Source of the DNA: Diabrotica undecimpunctata
Lineage: Eukaryota > Arthropoda > Insecta > Coleoptera > Chrysomelidae
Assembly: GCF_040954645.1 (NCBI RefSeq)
Contig: NC_092803.1
Span: 84,926,417 to 84,990,416, forward strand
Length of the DNA stretch: 64,000 nt
Reading direction: 5' to 3'
Of the stretch, positions 44,867-56,840 are shown piece after piece (position 1 is the first letter of the stretch; the number at the start of each line of letters is the position of its first letter). The position numbers and the translations under genes were made by a program. The notes under the pieces are model-generated. The model was given only the letters and a program-made list of their open reading frames with translations, had not been told where the DNA came from and ran no database searches.

Positions 44867-45163
44867 TATAATTAATAAATCAATAGAAACAGACATACTA
44901 ACATATATAGAACAGAAAAGACTAAAGTGGTATGGACATGTAAGAAGAACTAGCGACAGCAGATGGATAAAGAAAATAACCGAATGGAGCCCCATAGGAA
45001 GGAGGAAAAGTGGACGACCCCGAAAATCCTGGAGGAACGAAGTAGACGACGCCATGAGTAAGAGAGGACTGAACGATGGAGAATGGAACAACAGAGAGAG
45101 ATGGAAACGGTTGAGCGAGGGAAGGCAGTGAATACTGTAGAATCCCTAAATATATATATATAT
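44867..45163 (+). mobile_element. Short 3' LINE fragment with 11-bp target duplication
   Basis: ATTAAAAAATA occurs at 44856-44866 and 45164-45174 (AT-rich, so less decisive). The insert encodes only the C-terminal tail of an RTE-like reverse transcriptase (RLKWYGHVRRTSDSRW, RRKSGRPRKSW) and ends in a short (TA)n. Confidence 0.7.
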
Positions 45164-45501
45164 ATTAAAAAATAAAGCAATGATGCAATAAACGGTTATA
45201 TTGTTCTTTCTTTATAGATAATATTATTAACTTCTTAGTGGCCATAAATAGGTAAAAATTGTTGGCTATAAGTGGGGGCTTGTGGTCATATGTGGCAAAA
45301 GTTTCCATTTTGTTTTTAATATTTTTTTTCTTAAAATGGTTTATATTTAGTAGGCTGAAACTTTGAAGGTTGATTGATAAGACTTCCCAATAAGTACCTA
45401 TAGAAGTTTTTCCATCGTTTAATTTTAAAATTTGTTTAGTGTTTTATTCATTACAATGAAAGAAATTGCTTATGGTTGCCATAACCGGAGACTCTACCCT
45501 A

Positions 45502-46397
45502 AATAAAAATTAACGTTTTTGTCAACGCCTCAGTGGGGCCATGGTCAGGACGTCAATTTACTGAGCATAAATGGTTTTGGAAATTTTTCATATATTTTAA
45601 ATAAGTGATGGATTCGGCCGTTACTTGATGGAAGTTCATTTTATCAAGCAATAAAACACTGAAAACTGTTGTTTTCAAAACTTCTACAAAATTTATTATA
45701 ATTTATTATCCCTACAGTTGTTTGAGTAGAAGTGCCTTTCTTAAGTTGCTATGTTTGTTATACGTCTACACTTTATAGTATTTAACTGAATAAGTTGAGA
45801 TGGGGAGAACTATTTGTTCTAAGTTGGTCATACAGAATTATATCTGTATCTTTTAATTTGTTAATTTTCATATATTCTAATAATGATAGCTTAAGACCCC
45901 TTATTTTGAATGTAAAGAATTTGAAATTTTTGAATTGAAAGCGTTATTCCTTTCTTTTTTAGGAGTTTGGCTATTTTTGTTGATATCTTGCCTGTATACG
46001 TAATTGATCAGAAAGTTGGTGGAAAAGGGCTTTCTTATGCAGTTTTTGGTTTAAGATTTTGTTTATTGTATGTTCGTTTTACTGATTGTTTACTGCCATT
46101 TGTCTAATGACATTTAATTCTATCTCCAAGCTGTTTTTTGACATGGCAATTTCTATTAAAGTACGTTCACTCTATCTTTTCCCGTGGGTCATGATTCATT
46201 TTCAAACAAGTTAAATCAAAATATTAAATGAAACATACGTCGATGTGTAGATAATTATCATTAATACCTACTACTGTCATTGTAATAATTACGAAATGGC
46301 TCGATTATCGAAATTATCGAAAATACGAAATTATCCCGGTGAATTAAAAGAATATTAAAAACTAATTAATTAATTTTGTATCAATTTTATTCTATTG
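45502..46397. other. AT-rich, no gene
   Basis: Right of the pogo-3 end. Nothing recognised. Confidence 0.4.
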
Positions 46398-46489
46398 TCA
46401 CCTAGCAGCAATGTCGAACGCGGTTAGGATTTGGATGGGTGACCATTACGAAACCACGTAGCTGTGGATCACCTCGTGTTGTTGCCTTA
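46398..46489 (+). pseudogene. 5S rRNA-like fragment (3' part)
   Basis: GTCGAACGCGGTTAGGATTT and GGATGGGTGACC correspond to the internal control region and 3' half of eukaryotic 5S rRNA, and CTCGTGTTGTTGCCTT to its 3' end. The first half is missing and the segment after GGGTGACC is altered. Either a 5S pseudogene or the head of a 5S-derived SINE. Confidence 0.6.
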
Positions 46490-46979
46490 CTTTTTTTTTA
46501 ATTCTTGGTATTATTTTAAGAACTTTTTTGGAAAATAGTAAGTATTAAAATTAGTTTAATATTTAAAAAAAATACAAATAAACTGTTTAAAATGTATTTA
46601 TTTCGTTGAAATTATATAAGTAGGTATATCTAAATTCTTACGTGCGTACTAAGTACCCACACTCTTTTATTTATTGAAGTGTTTATTCTTTTTTACTATT
46701 GAGGAAATTGATAGACTCAACATTAAACAGCTTGAACCTCATCCCGACTATTACTAGTATAAACATAAATATAGAACGGTAATAAATAAATTTTAAAAAA
46801 ATCACAACAAGGTTAATATTGTTAAGAAGATTTAATATTAGGTACCTAATGTTGGGAAATATAAAACTATCGAGTGAATTATATAAAAAATTAATATTTT
46901 TAATATATCGCACCTTTAGGGAAACAGTGACACAAGTCCAATTTTTTCACAAATTGAGTTATCAGCAATACAATCTTAC
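46490..46979. other. AT-rich, no gene
   Basis: No recognised feature. Confidence 0.4.
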
Positions 46980-47700
46980 TAATACTCGTCTTTGTCTGGG
47001 GACCTAAAAGTCAGAATTGCAACTCTCCCTTTTGTCACTAATGTGACTTTGAGCCATTTATGGATTCAATTGAAGGAAAAAGATCTGTTTAGTAGTTTTC
47101 GTATGTTACTCAATATTGTACTGAAAGACATTGGTTGTAAATGGCTAAAAGATTATCCAAGGCGAGGACTAATGGAACAATCTCATATTGCTGTAAAGAG
47201 AGCAGAGTATTTGAGATTATATAAAAAATATAAACATGAAAAATTGTACAAGTTTGTTTTTATAGATGAAACTTGATCTATAGATCTATATGTCGCTTAT
47301 GGCAAGATGAGAATAAAATATGTGTAAAATCTATTAAAACTGATGGAAAACCGTAATATATTTATATTCACCATAATATATAACCGTAAATATATTGAAA
47401 ACATGTAGGTGTTGAAATATTTTTTTTGTAGATATATTATTCTTTATCCTGGTAATGAAAATGGTAAATTAAGGGTGCACAAGCTATATTTTCCTCTAAA
47501 TCGGCTATAATGGAGTAACCATGAAGAAATAAATCAAGCAAATTTTTTATTGTGGTTTGAAAATCAACTATTAAAAAAATTGTCTGAACCATTCCTAATA
47601 ATTATAATAAATAACGCTCCATACCATAGCATATTCTTAGAGAAAGTACCAAACATGTCTTCAAACAAGACTGAAGTAAAAGATTGGGTAACTATATAAC
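46980..47700 (+). pseudogene. Tc1-like transposase, N-terminal and central part
   Basis: Reads SHLWIQLKEKDLF, ...QSHIAVKRAEYLR, first catalytic motif FVFIDET followed by TGA where Trp is expected (47276), then after further stops IIINNAPYHS (second Asp changed to Asn, about 47600) and KVPNMSSNKTEVKDW. The third motif is not downstream but on the opposite strand at 47811-48179. Confidence 0.75.
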
Positions 47701-47810
47701 AATAAACTGCCAACCGAATGCCAACCGAAGTAGAAACTCATGTATTATAATAATTCTCGTCACTGTCTGAAACTGTGCTATCACCAGGATTTATCATAAT
47801 TGGTTGAATG

Positions 47811-48190
47811 TCAACATTCACCATACTCTTGTCTCCGATATACCATTTTTGATAATTTCATTAGTATGTCTGACACATTTCTCCCAAATATTCGTATTAC
47901 ATTGTTCAGTGCCTTATTCCACATATTTAAAACAGCAGTATCAGAATGCCCATACCCATCTATACTAATATACTTATTGTAATACGACTTGCAATTTGCC
48001 CAAATTAATTCTATTGCGTTAAATTCACAGTGATAAGGAGGCAGCCTCAACACCTCATGATCATATTCTCGGAGCAACTTATCAATTGCATATTTATTTT
48101 CTTTTCTGTTATTTTTGGCTATTTGTAGCAATTCAGCTTTAGAAAAATGTGGGTCATATTTAATATTATTTGTTATCAACCAACTAATAG
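47811..48190 (-). pseudogene. Tc1-like transposase, C-terminal part in opposite orientation
   Basis: 122 uninterrupted codons: SKAELLQIAKNNRKENKYAI, LRLPPYHCEFNAIELIW (third catalytic region), and a C-terminal tail. The residues just before it (SWLITNNIKYDPHF) continue logically from the DW end of the plus-strand piece at 47690. Fits one family whose 3' half has been inverted, or two copies in head-to-head arrangement. Confidence 0.75.
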
Positions 48191-48349
48191 GTACTTATAA
48201 TAATGAGTAAATGGAGTTCAAAGAATCTGCAACTTTTATAAAAGGCGAAAAATGTTACAACAATGTGTTAGAGACGATTTTACTTTATATCAATAAATCT
48301 GTAAATTAATAAAGAAAGAAATTATCTTTTAATCCTTATCTTCCTCAAG

Positions 48350-49427
48350 GTTTTGCCAAAATTGTAATCTATTTGAAGGAATTATATTATGGTTTTGAGA
48401 TTTTTAATAAGATTTACATCTCCATATGGAGATGTAAATGCCTGAGAGCTGGGAAGTTTTTTATTTAAAACTTTATTTTGCAGAAAATTCATTCCAAGCA
48501 TAGTATCGGAGTTATTTGTTAACTTGTACTTTAGAGAAAATGATCCCCTGTTGACAACAATTTCTCCTTTTTCGCTAAGTAAGGACGAGGTTTCATTTTT
48601 TTAATTTTTACTTGTGACGCGAAATCTTGCCACTTAAAAAAACCTGTATACTGCATTGTTTTTATTGTAACCTTTTTTGAATTTGCATTTCAACTTTGAA
48701 TTTGAACAGCTGTCACAAAATCGTTAAAATCGTAGGTTTTCTTTTGTTTTTTCAAAAATAGTTTCACCTGATGGTGGAAGCTCATCGGCGGATATAAAGG
48801 TGTGTCCTGGTTCCAAATACTAAATACAAAGATCTTGAGCAGATATAGCGTCAGAATTTAGGAAGGAAATATAAAAAACTCCAATTTTTATTTTGACCTC
48901 AGCAGTTATCAACCCAAAGGACAAAATGTTCGACATACCTGTAATGTAAAAAGAAAGCCTTATATGAGCTAATTATATTAAGCTATTTTCCGCGTCTAGT
49001 AATACCGTCATACCATAGGCATGCAAAAGTTTTTTGTTTTTTCCTTTACCCAGGGGTACACAGCTTTCATTGAATGTCGTTATTCTTTGGGTAAATGTTG
49101 CTTTCTTAAACATATGGATTCTTAGTAACATTATGACTTTTTGTAAGTCAACATAGACTTTAAAAGTCGTTCATTTGTATCCAAACGGTATAATTCTCTT
49201 GAATCTCTGGCACGTCGAATGCGTTCTTTCCAGCTATCATATTCACTACATGCTGGATTCAAGTTCTCAGAATTACGCTCTTTATTGTGTAGTTGGAATG
49301 TTTCACACAGTTCGCACTCTTCATGGCCCAGATTTGTGAAAGATATGTTTTTATTTTTAAGATGCTTTCGATAAACATTATACGACCCTTGATTAGGAGG
49401 GTAGGTTGCTAAATAATCCTTGTGCAT
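48350..49427 (-). pseudogene. Decayed gene with DNCxGQNKNW motif (Sola-like transposase, tentative)
   Basis: 49131-49427: NISFTNLGHEECELCETFQLH with a Cys pair, then LQKVIMLLRIHMFKKATFTQRITTFNESC in shifted frames to about 49020. A splice-acceptor-like TTTACATTACAG at about 48945 precedes HFVLWVDN and GQNKNWSF (about 48890-48930), then YLEPGHTFISADELPP (48780-48830). The combination of an LQKVIMLPR-like segment, D/NC-GQNKNW and EPGHTFMSAD is known from insect TE-derived proteins that I believe are Sola-type DDE transposases. Family name is inference; gene is broken. Confidence 0.5.
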
Positions 49428-49439
49428 GACCTATATGGT

Positions 49440-50640
49440 TAAATCACTAGGCAGGTATCTACGATACAGGGCGTGATAGGACACGCCTGTGATAGGATAT
49501 ACTGGGATTAAAACGTTCTATATGCGTATCAAGGTTTAGAGTAGATATTTTGCTTTTACAATCCGCCTTCACGCGTTCATCTTTTTAGAGCAGATAGGAG
49601 TAGATGATTGAAACCCATTTTGTCTGACAAATGCTTTCGCTAATCGCGCCAATTACGTAGCAAAAACACCGCGATTGTGTATTGCTTAGAATAAACACAG
49701 AAATTGGAGGCTCCGTCAAATATATGCGGGGTTTTACCTAAGTAATTTTGTAATTGCGGGGTTCTTCCATAGTTTCATGCATGTTTTCGTAGATGGGGGT
49801 TTAGTATTTCTTTCAGAATATATATTTGGGATTAAAAATACTGTACTTTTCTTAAATAATCATGTACTATAGGATTCAAGGACGACAGAATACATCCAAT
49901 CAAATTATACTTAATATAATGTGACTATGTTGTAATTGATAATCAAAGTATAGGTACTTAAAAATTTATCTTAAACCTTATTGTAGAAAGATCTTAAAAA
50001 TATTAAATTCTACTGGATCAAATCACACGCCGATATACAAACAATGAAGTCACAGATAACATTGTCAAAAAATATACAAATGGGGGAAGATGTAAATTGC
50101 GAATTATTAATAGAATAATATATAAATTTATCAAAAGAAATAATTTTAAAGAAGTGATCATACTTACGGCAAGAGTACTGTTTTACAAATACAACTCGAT
50201 ATACAAAAATAGAAATCAAATTGAGAAGAAATCCCTTTTTTTTTGCTTTAGTACTTAGCTATTTAGCCAATTACGTGTTGAAAAATAATAAATGAAAAAT
50301 TACTAATATTAATATTCCAATATAATTAATACTAAAGAAAATAAAAAAGTGTATATCTATACTAATAATTGCTAGTGGTAAAAGTGTAAATATTCGGGTC
50401 AAAAAAAACCTCATAAAATCCCCATAACTGAATCAAACAAAAATACAAAATGATATCAAGAAAAAAACAAATATCAGGAAAAACAGGGATACTCACTTCT
50501 CGTCCAGGGACCCATCAGGACATTTGTTTAAGGCATTACTAGCAATAGGTCACGGAAAGAAAGGTAAATTACAATTGGGTTAAAACAAAGGTTAACGAGC
50601 TTAGTTAAGATTGACTACAGCCACACATTTGCACTATGTA
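49440..50640. other. No gene; AT-rich, probably includes LINE 3' untranslated sequence
   Basis: Two copies of GCGGGGTT with intervening similarity at 49727 and 49757. From about 50230 to 50650 this is probably the 3' untranslated part of the LINE on the minus strand. Confidence 0.4.
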
Positions 50641-50649
50641 TAAATGTAA

Positions 50650-52290
50650 TCAGACAATCATAGACTTTTTATTATTAGTAGCCAATAGGTTATTTATTTG
50701 ATATGGAGGAAATATTTGCAGAGTTTGCAAGTTGTTCAAAAGAGTTCCTGAATGCTGTAGATATTTGGAACGCTTAAAAAAGATGTGGTTAAGATCTCCT
50801 TGTTCTTGACAAGTTTCGCATAAGTCTGAATTGTATATTTTGATTTGTGCAAGATGAGCAGGATAACAAGCGTGGCCAAATCTCAATCTTATTAAAGTTG
50901 TTGTATATTTACGGGCGGTATTGAAATTCTTAAACCATCTGGAATTAGTGATGTGTGGTTGTATATACACGTCAGCTTCATTAAAAAATGTGAAATAGTC
51001 GTTATTATCAAGGTTGCTAATACTGTTGGTATACTTATCGTTACACGTGGCTCTAAACGCCGTGCAAAGGGTTGGTGAATTTTTATTAGTCCAGTAACTG
51101 TTTGTTAGATCATCTGTATTTAGTGAACTTATGCCAGAATATAAGAAATTGTTGATACATGAAATTTTCACTACAAATTTTTCACTTAGATAATCTCGTC
51201 TAAAATTTAAAGGAGGTTCTAAAGTTTCAACATGCAATGGAGCTATTGGAGTAGATTTCATTGCTCCCATACAGGTACGTAAAACAGTCCATTGAAATAC
51301 ATAAATTTTATTTAAAATTTGTTTTACTTGCTGATCCATAAAGTATACATCCCTTGTCCAGAATGGATCGATGTAAGATTTGTAAAGAAGCAAAGTTGCT
51401 TCTACGTCTGCATCCCACCAATTTTAGAGATCGATTTTAAAAAATTGCGACCTTTATTGCTTTTGTCAAGCATATACTCAATGTGTACTTTCCATTTTAA
51501 CTTTTGATCTAGAAACATACCTAGATATTTTATTTACTTACAGATATTTAAAGTTTGGTCATTTAATAAAATAGTATTTATGTTAGGAATATTATGTCGT
51601 GAAGAAATATACACGACTGATTTATTAGTGGATAAATTAAAACCATTTTCACAACACCAGTTTGAGAAATGTTCATGTAATTTTCTTAAGATTGTAAGGG
51701 AGGATTCATATTTAGTCCTTTCTGTAAGGCTATGAAAATCAGCAGTATACAGATTAAAAAGAAAAGGGCTTAAGACTGATCCCTTAGGTAACCCACAACT
51801 ATTATAACGTGGTCCAAGAAATTCATTTTTATAATTTCTAAAGTATAAACATCTATTAGTGTAGAAATTAATTATGGTTTGTGCCAGATTTGTGGGTATT
51901 TGAAATTGATTGATCATTTTGTCTTTTAATCGAGGTAAACACACACTGTCATAAACACCTTCTATATCTAGAGATAAGGTAGGCAAATAGTTATTTCTAG
52001 AAAAGTTACTCTGTATGTCCGTTACAAATGTAGCTAGAGCGTCTAAAGTTCCACATCCTAATTTGTATCCAAACTGATTGATTGGTAGTAATTTTTTAGT
52101 ATGGACCCACCATTCTAGTCTATGTTTTAAAATCCGTTCCAAAGTTTTAAATACACACGAAAAGAGAGAAATTGGTCGATAAGATTCGGCTAAATTTGGA
52201 TCTTTTGCAGGCTTTAGAATCGGAATAACAATGACATCTTATAAAAATTACATCAGAATTGTCTTCAATAATACGATTTAAAAGGTCTAC
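50650..52290 (-). pseudogene. LINE C/B reverse transcriptase, 3' part (split by another LINE)
   Basis: RT from 52290: FLVDLLNRIIEDNSDVI, then 52142-51534 with MERILKHRLEWW, NQFGYKLGCGTLDALA, LSLDIEGVYDSV and GLPKGSVLSPFLFNLYTADF; the YADD segment is deleted (jump to LTERTKYESSL). The C-terminal part at 51393-50650 has SKFVV-like, RLRFGHACYPAHLAQIK and CETCQEQGDLNHIF, the Cys/His tail of I/R1-type LINEs. No RNase H is seen. The 5' part of the same element resumes at 57158. Confidence 0.78.
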
Positions 52291-52385
52291 TAGAAACTTT
52301 TGTTTTTTTTTTATTAGAAAAAGATGTCGCATCCACCAAAAGGTTATTAGCGCCGGAACAAAATATAAATAACAAAGTTAAACAC

Positions 52386-55320
52386 CTATAGATTATACAA
52401 AATGTTTATGGAACTGAGATAATTCACTATATTGTCACAGGAACAGTTTTGACCTAGAGCCTGTGGTAGGGCGTTTGGGATCTTGTAGCGCTGTCTTTCT
52501 TGGTCATATTTACTACAAATTGTTAAAAAGTGTTCGACTGTTAATCGGACGTTACACTGATCACATATAGGTGGATTTTTCTTTGTGAAAAGGTAGGAGT
52601 GCGTTAATCTGGTATGTCCTAGACGTAAACGCGCAACCGCAATTTGTTCTCGTCTATTGCGCGACGATGGAAACCACTGAGACACATTATTTTTGATTTT
52701 ATTTAAATTGGAATTAGTTTGAGACCACTCATTTCGCCACAAACACAACACTTTATTTTTAAAATAAGCTTTTAAGTTATTGGAAACACACTTGTCTATC
52801 GGCTCCGACAAATCACTTAAAATTGCCTCTCGTGCAATCCTGTCAGCTTCTTCATTTCCTGTTATTCCGACGTGTGAGGGAACCCATAAAAATTGGAAGC
52901 TTCTTCCATGTTCATGAGCTTGGGAAAGCTGGTATTCTAGCAACTTTTCAAAAGGATGTTTCGGAAAAATGTGTTTTAATGAATTTAGAGAGCTAAGGGA
53001 ATCTGTTATGATCAGGGCTTTTGTGAGTGTAAGCTCGTTAAGAAGTTTCACAGCACGGTATATGGCATAGAGTTCAGCTGAATATGTGCTGCATGCTGGG
53101 GGTAAACGGAAAATAAGATTGTTTTCTGAAGAAACGATTGATCCCCCACTCCGTCTTCGGATTTAGATGCATCTGTGTAGATTTTATGGTAGTCGGGGTA
53201 CTTATTTATGAGGGCCTCAAACTTGGACCGAATTAGAGAATGATGTGTATTATTGTGTATTAGATTTATCTAAATACTCTAGAGATGCATCACAAGTTGG
53301 TATATCGATCAGCCAAGGCTCGGGGTATTTAATATCCGAGGAGAAAACCTCCGGAAAATTAATGTTTAGGTTTTGAAGAATGGATTTAATTCTTTCGTAA
53401 TATGATTTTTTAGTATAGCGAATATCTTGGAATAAGTTTAAATATTTATTTGTAAAAGTGTTTTGATACATTGGCTTTGAAGTATTGCCCGCGACTGAGG
53501 CTGCATGTGATAGAGCGAGGTACATGCGGCGGTGATGTAGCGATGGTTCTCCTAAAAGAGCATAAATGCTGGATACAGGTGTAGTTGGGAAAGCCCCTAA
53601 GATTAATCTAAGACTTTTATTATGAATAATATCTAATGATTACAGTAGAGATTTATTAGCAGTGGAATAGGCAATTGCTCCATAATCTAGCTTAGAACGT
53701 ATTAAAGATTTATACAGGAGGAGTAGAGTGGATTGGTCTGAGCCCCAATTTTTATTACAGAGAGATTTTAAAACATTTAATCTTTTATTACAGGAAAGGA
53801 TTAGTTGTGAGATGTGATTTTTCCATGTTAACTTTGAATCGAAGATTAAACCCAAGAATTTGTGGTGATCTCTAAACTCCAGCTATTGATTTTTCTACTG
53901 AAAATTGAAAACCTGTAAAGTTGGACCAATTTTCGAGAGTATCTAAAAAGTTTTGAAGAATCGATGACATTGAGGAAATATTTTTACCTTTAATAGATAC
54001 CACTAGGTCATCAGCGTATAAACGAGCCTGTAAGGGTGCTTGAATGTTTTTGATGATGTCGTTTATTGCTACCAGAAATAGTGCTGGACTGAGTATGGAT
54101 CCTTGGGGTCCATACTCAGGGATGGACCCCAAGGTTCCAAACTATAAATATTTGAAAAAATATTATTTATTTTTACTTGAAAAGATCTGTTATTTAAAAA
54201 GTTTTGGATGAAAGCAAGGCAGTGACCTTGAATATTCCATTTATGAAGTTGTCTTAAAATGTATTTCCAAGCTTTATTAAATGCACGTTCTAAGTCAAAA
54301 AATATAGCAACACATTTTTGGTTTGTAGCAAGAGCTTCATGTATTTCACTTTCCAAATCTAAAATGTCTGTGGATGACCGATCTTTTCTAAAGCCATTTT
54401 GCTCGAAGGTTAAGAAATTTGAATTTTCTAAAACTCATGAGAGTCTGGAGTTAACAATATTTTCTAGTAATTTGCAGGTTGTCGATGTCAGAGATATGGG
54501 TCGATATGATTCTGGGTCATATTTACGTTTATTAGTTTTTAGGAAAGGAATGACTATTGCATTTGACCAAATAGCTGGCCATTGGTGGTGAAGCCAAATT
54601 CTGTTAAATATGTTTAAGAGATACGTTATGGCTGAAACAGGGAGATGTTTCAGAAATGCTGAAGGAATATCATCAGGCCCCGGACTAGAGTCCTTCAAAT
54701 TAAGAATAGATGAGTTTATCTCTTGAAAAGTGATGGGATGGTTTAATGAATTGTTTTGTGCTTCAAACAGATAAATGGGATTTTGTTCGGCGAATTCTTT
54801 GGCTTTGAGAAAATTGGCGGTATACTGTTGATTCGATAAGTGGCCTTGATAGATTCTTCCAAAAATGTTTGCAATATCGCTGCTCGATGTTTGACAGTTA
54901 ACTGTGCCCTTGCTTTTAGCATTTTGAATTTTAATTTATTTTGGGATGTTTTATGTTTTTTGTATCGGTTTAGAGCTGATTTACTTTCAAGGATTGCTGT
55001 AGCACCACGGTTATTCCACCATGGTACAGGACATCGGCCTTTAACAGATTTAGATTTACCAATAAATTTGTGGGCGGCGCTTAAGATAAGTTGATTAAAC
55101 TGTTCTACATTCGAGTTAACATCGTCTGTTATATCCAAACTGGAAATGTTATTATCGATATATTGGGAGAATTTTTGCCAATTTGAATTTTTTATTCTCC
55201 ACTTAGATATGAATATGGGTCCTGATGAGGGATAATTATGGTTTCTAATTAGGATTGGAAAATGGTCACTACCATATGTATAGGTTTGAGCGTCCCAACT
55301 GAGACAATGAGCTAAATTTG
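52386..55320 (-). pseudogene. LINE A ORF2 (RT and RNase H), endonuclease mostly deleted
   Basis: Starts with only the endonuclease end (YTYGSDHFPILIRN near 55260). Then CPVPWWNNRGATAILESKS (55035), RT fingers DSSPGPDDIPSAFLKHLP (54690), NAIVIPFLK, YRPISLTSTTCK, FFDLERAFNKAW (about 54300), PQGSILSPALFLVAINDI with RLYADDLVV (about 54025), thumb GLIFDSKLTWKNH. RNase H near 53140-52386: YTDAS, AELYAI, ITDSLSS and NEEAD supply the four acidic residues, followed by the WVPSHVGI motif. C-terminal Cys/His cluster CDQCNVRLTVEHF. RNase H after RT marks the I-like group. Broken by stops, frameshifts and a palindromic rearrangement at 54089-54134. Confidence 0.88.
54089..54134. repeat. Interleaved palindromes inside LINE A RT
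   Basis: CTGAGTATGGA/TCCATACTCAG (54089-54099 with 54109-54119) overlaps CCTTGGGGTCCA/TGGACCCCAAGG (54101-54112 with 54123-54134). Both are perfect. Confidence 0.9.
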
Positions 55321-55349
55321 AAATCTAGATCTCAGAAATCTCTTTCCCT

Positions 55350-56840
55350 AAGTGGGTGTATAGTTTCTTTTGAAGTTTTGTAAACTTGCTTTTTGTAGAT
55401 CTATCATTTGCATATTGATAGCTGCTTTGTAAAAGATGGAGTAAACCAGCCATATCAGTTGTAAATTCTTTAACGACGCTAATAGTGTCGGTGAGCCTTG
55501 GACATTATCAATCAGTAAGGACAATTGGTGGAAATTTAAAACGAATGGTGGGGTATGATTATCAATGAAATTTTCAAGAGTTTCCCGTGTAGATTGAACT
55601 TTAGATGAGCACGGTTTTTTTGGTTTAGAGAGTTTGGGTTTTGCAAACAGATTTTCTGATGAAATTGCTGAATCTGAAGAAGGCGTGTCGATCTCACCAA
55701 TACTGCGTTTTATGGAAGAACTTGCGTTTTCGCAATTGCTATTAGAGTTTTCACTTAGATGATGTGGCTTTATTACATTTGAAAGTACTGGAGCAAACTC
55801 ATTGGTAGTGACAGAAGTCGAGCTTGTAGTTTTATTTGTATGATTGGTTGAATTGGTTGTTTCAAAAAATTGTGGTGATGTATCAGTTTTATTAGAATTT
55901 TTTGCAGTTGTATCTAATGGAAAAGGAGCTGATAGATTGGAAAATATTGCTTCCGAAGTTTGTGAAAACGGTATTGCCGCTGAATGAGGTTGATTAAAAG
56001 TGTTGCTATGAGTAGGAGTATTAGTAGTTTCTTTGTCGTGGAGATTTGTAGGTGTAAGTGATATGCTCGGATTTGATAATGGATAACTTGATGACTGCTG
56101 GGTGTTTGGTACCTTATGTAGTATACTTGTTGAAGCTGTTTGATTTGGTACTTCATTGTTTGACTCAATATGAGTTGATTCCGTTACTGAACTGGTTTTG
56201 CATTGGGATGATATGTGTCCTGTATTTTTTCAAATAAAGCAGGTGAGTGTACCTTGTGACAAAAATATGCGGTAAGGTGTTTGGTCGAAATTTATTAGAA
56301 TAGAATCTGGAATTGGTGATGTTATAGGGCTTATATAAACTTGCCCCCTAAAGCTCAATATGTGACTATATTCAGGAAGAGTCGAGCTAATTTTCAGAAA
56401 TGTTATTGGGGAAATAAGCTTTAAACCGATATTCTGTAATTCTTCAACTAATACTTGATGAAGAATTGACGGGCAGACTCCAGACAAGACTAGTCTTTCT
56501 GCTGGAGAGACAAGTCTTCGGCTGTTACAACTTCGCCGAGTACTTCTATAGAGCCATGCTGTGTCATGAAGTTATCTATTACGGTTTTGTTTGCCAAATA
56601 CATGCAGATTCTATTATGAGATAATCTAGATGAAAAAATAATATTTTTTGGGTTGATGATTGTACCCAAAGGAATGAGATAATCCTGCAGTTTAGCATTA
56701 TCGATACAACTAAATACAATTGCTTGGTTCTTACTCGGAAAAGAATGTGAAGCGGCTGAAGCATAACTGTTTGTGATATTCGAACGTTGATTTACTGGAC
56801 TGGTTAGATCGGAAGTTGTGTTTACATTGTGTGAAGTCAT
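55350..56840 (-). pseudogene. LINE A ORF1 (nucleic-acid-binding protein)
   Basis: ATG 56840 (MTSHNVNTTSDLTSPVNQ). After a frameshift near 56492 the frame continues with LVEELQNIGLKLI and FDQTPYRIFLSQGTLTCF; the expected CCHC knuckle (CFxC....GH....C) has TGA (56230-56232) in place of its second Cys. A long Ser/Thr/Pro/Asn-rich C-terminal region continues in that frame to about 55480. ORF1 proteins of I-like LINEs package the RNA. Confidence 0.75.

Larger units (their letters stand above)
28790..45499 (+). mobile_element. Candidate pogo-like transposon (pogo-3) split by nested insertions
   Basis: Inverted ends GGGTAGAGACTCCGGTTA (28790) and GGGTAGAGTCTCCGGTTA (reverse complement, ending 45499) differ at one base of 18 and are each bordered by TA. 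A TGGCCATAA-type subterminal motif recurs near both sides (30230-30270; 42503, 45240-45290, 45475). A decayed transposase lies at 42690-44548. In between are a repeat family X copy, an inverted-repeat element, a gypsy element, a LINE and another pogo element. Whether 28790 is the true left end, or an end near 30222, is uncertain. Confidence 0.5.
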
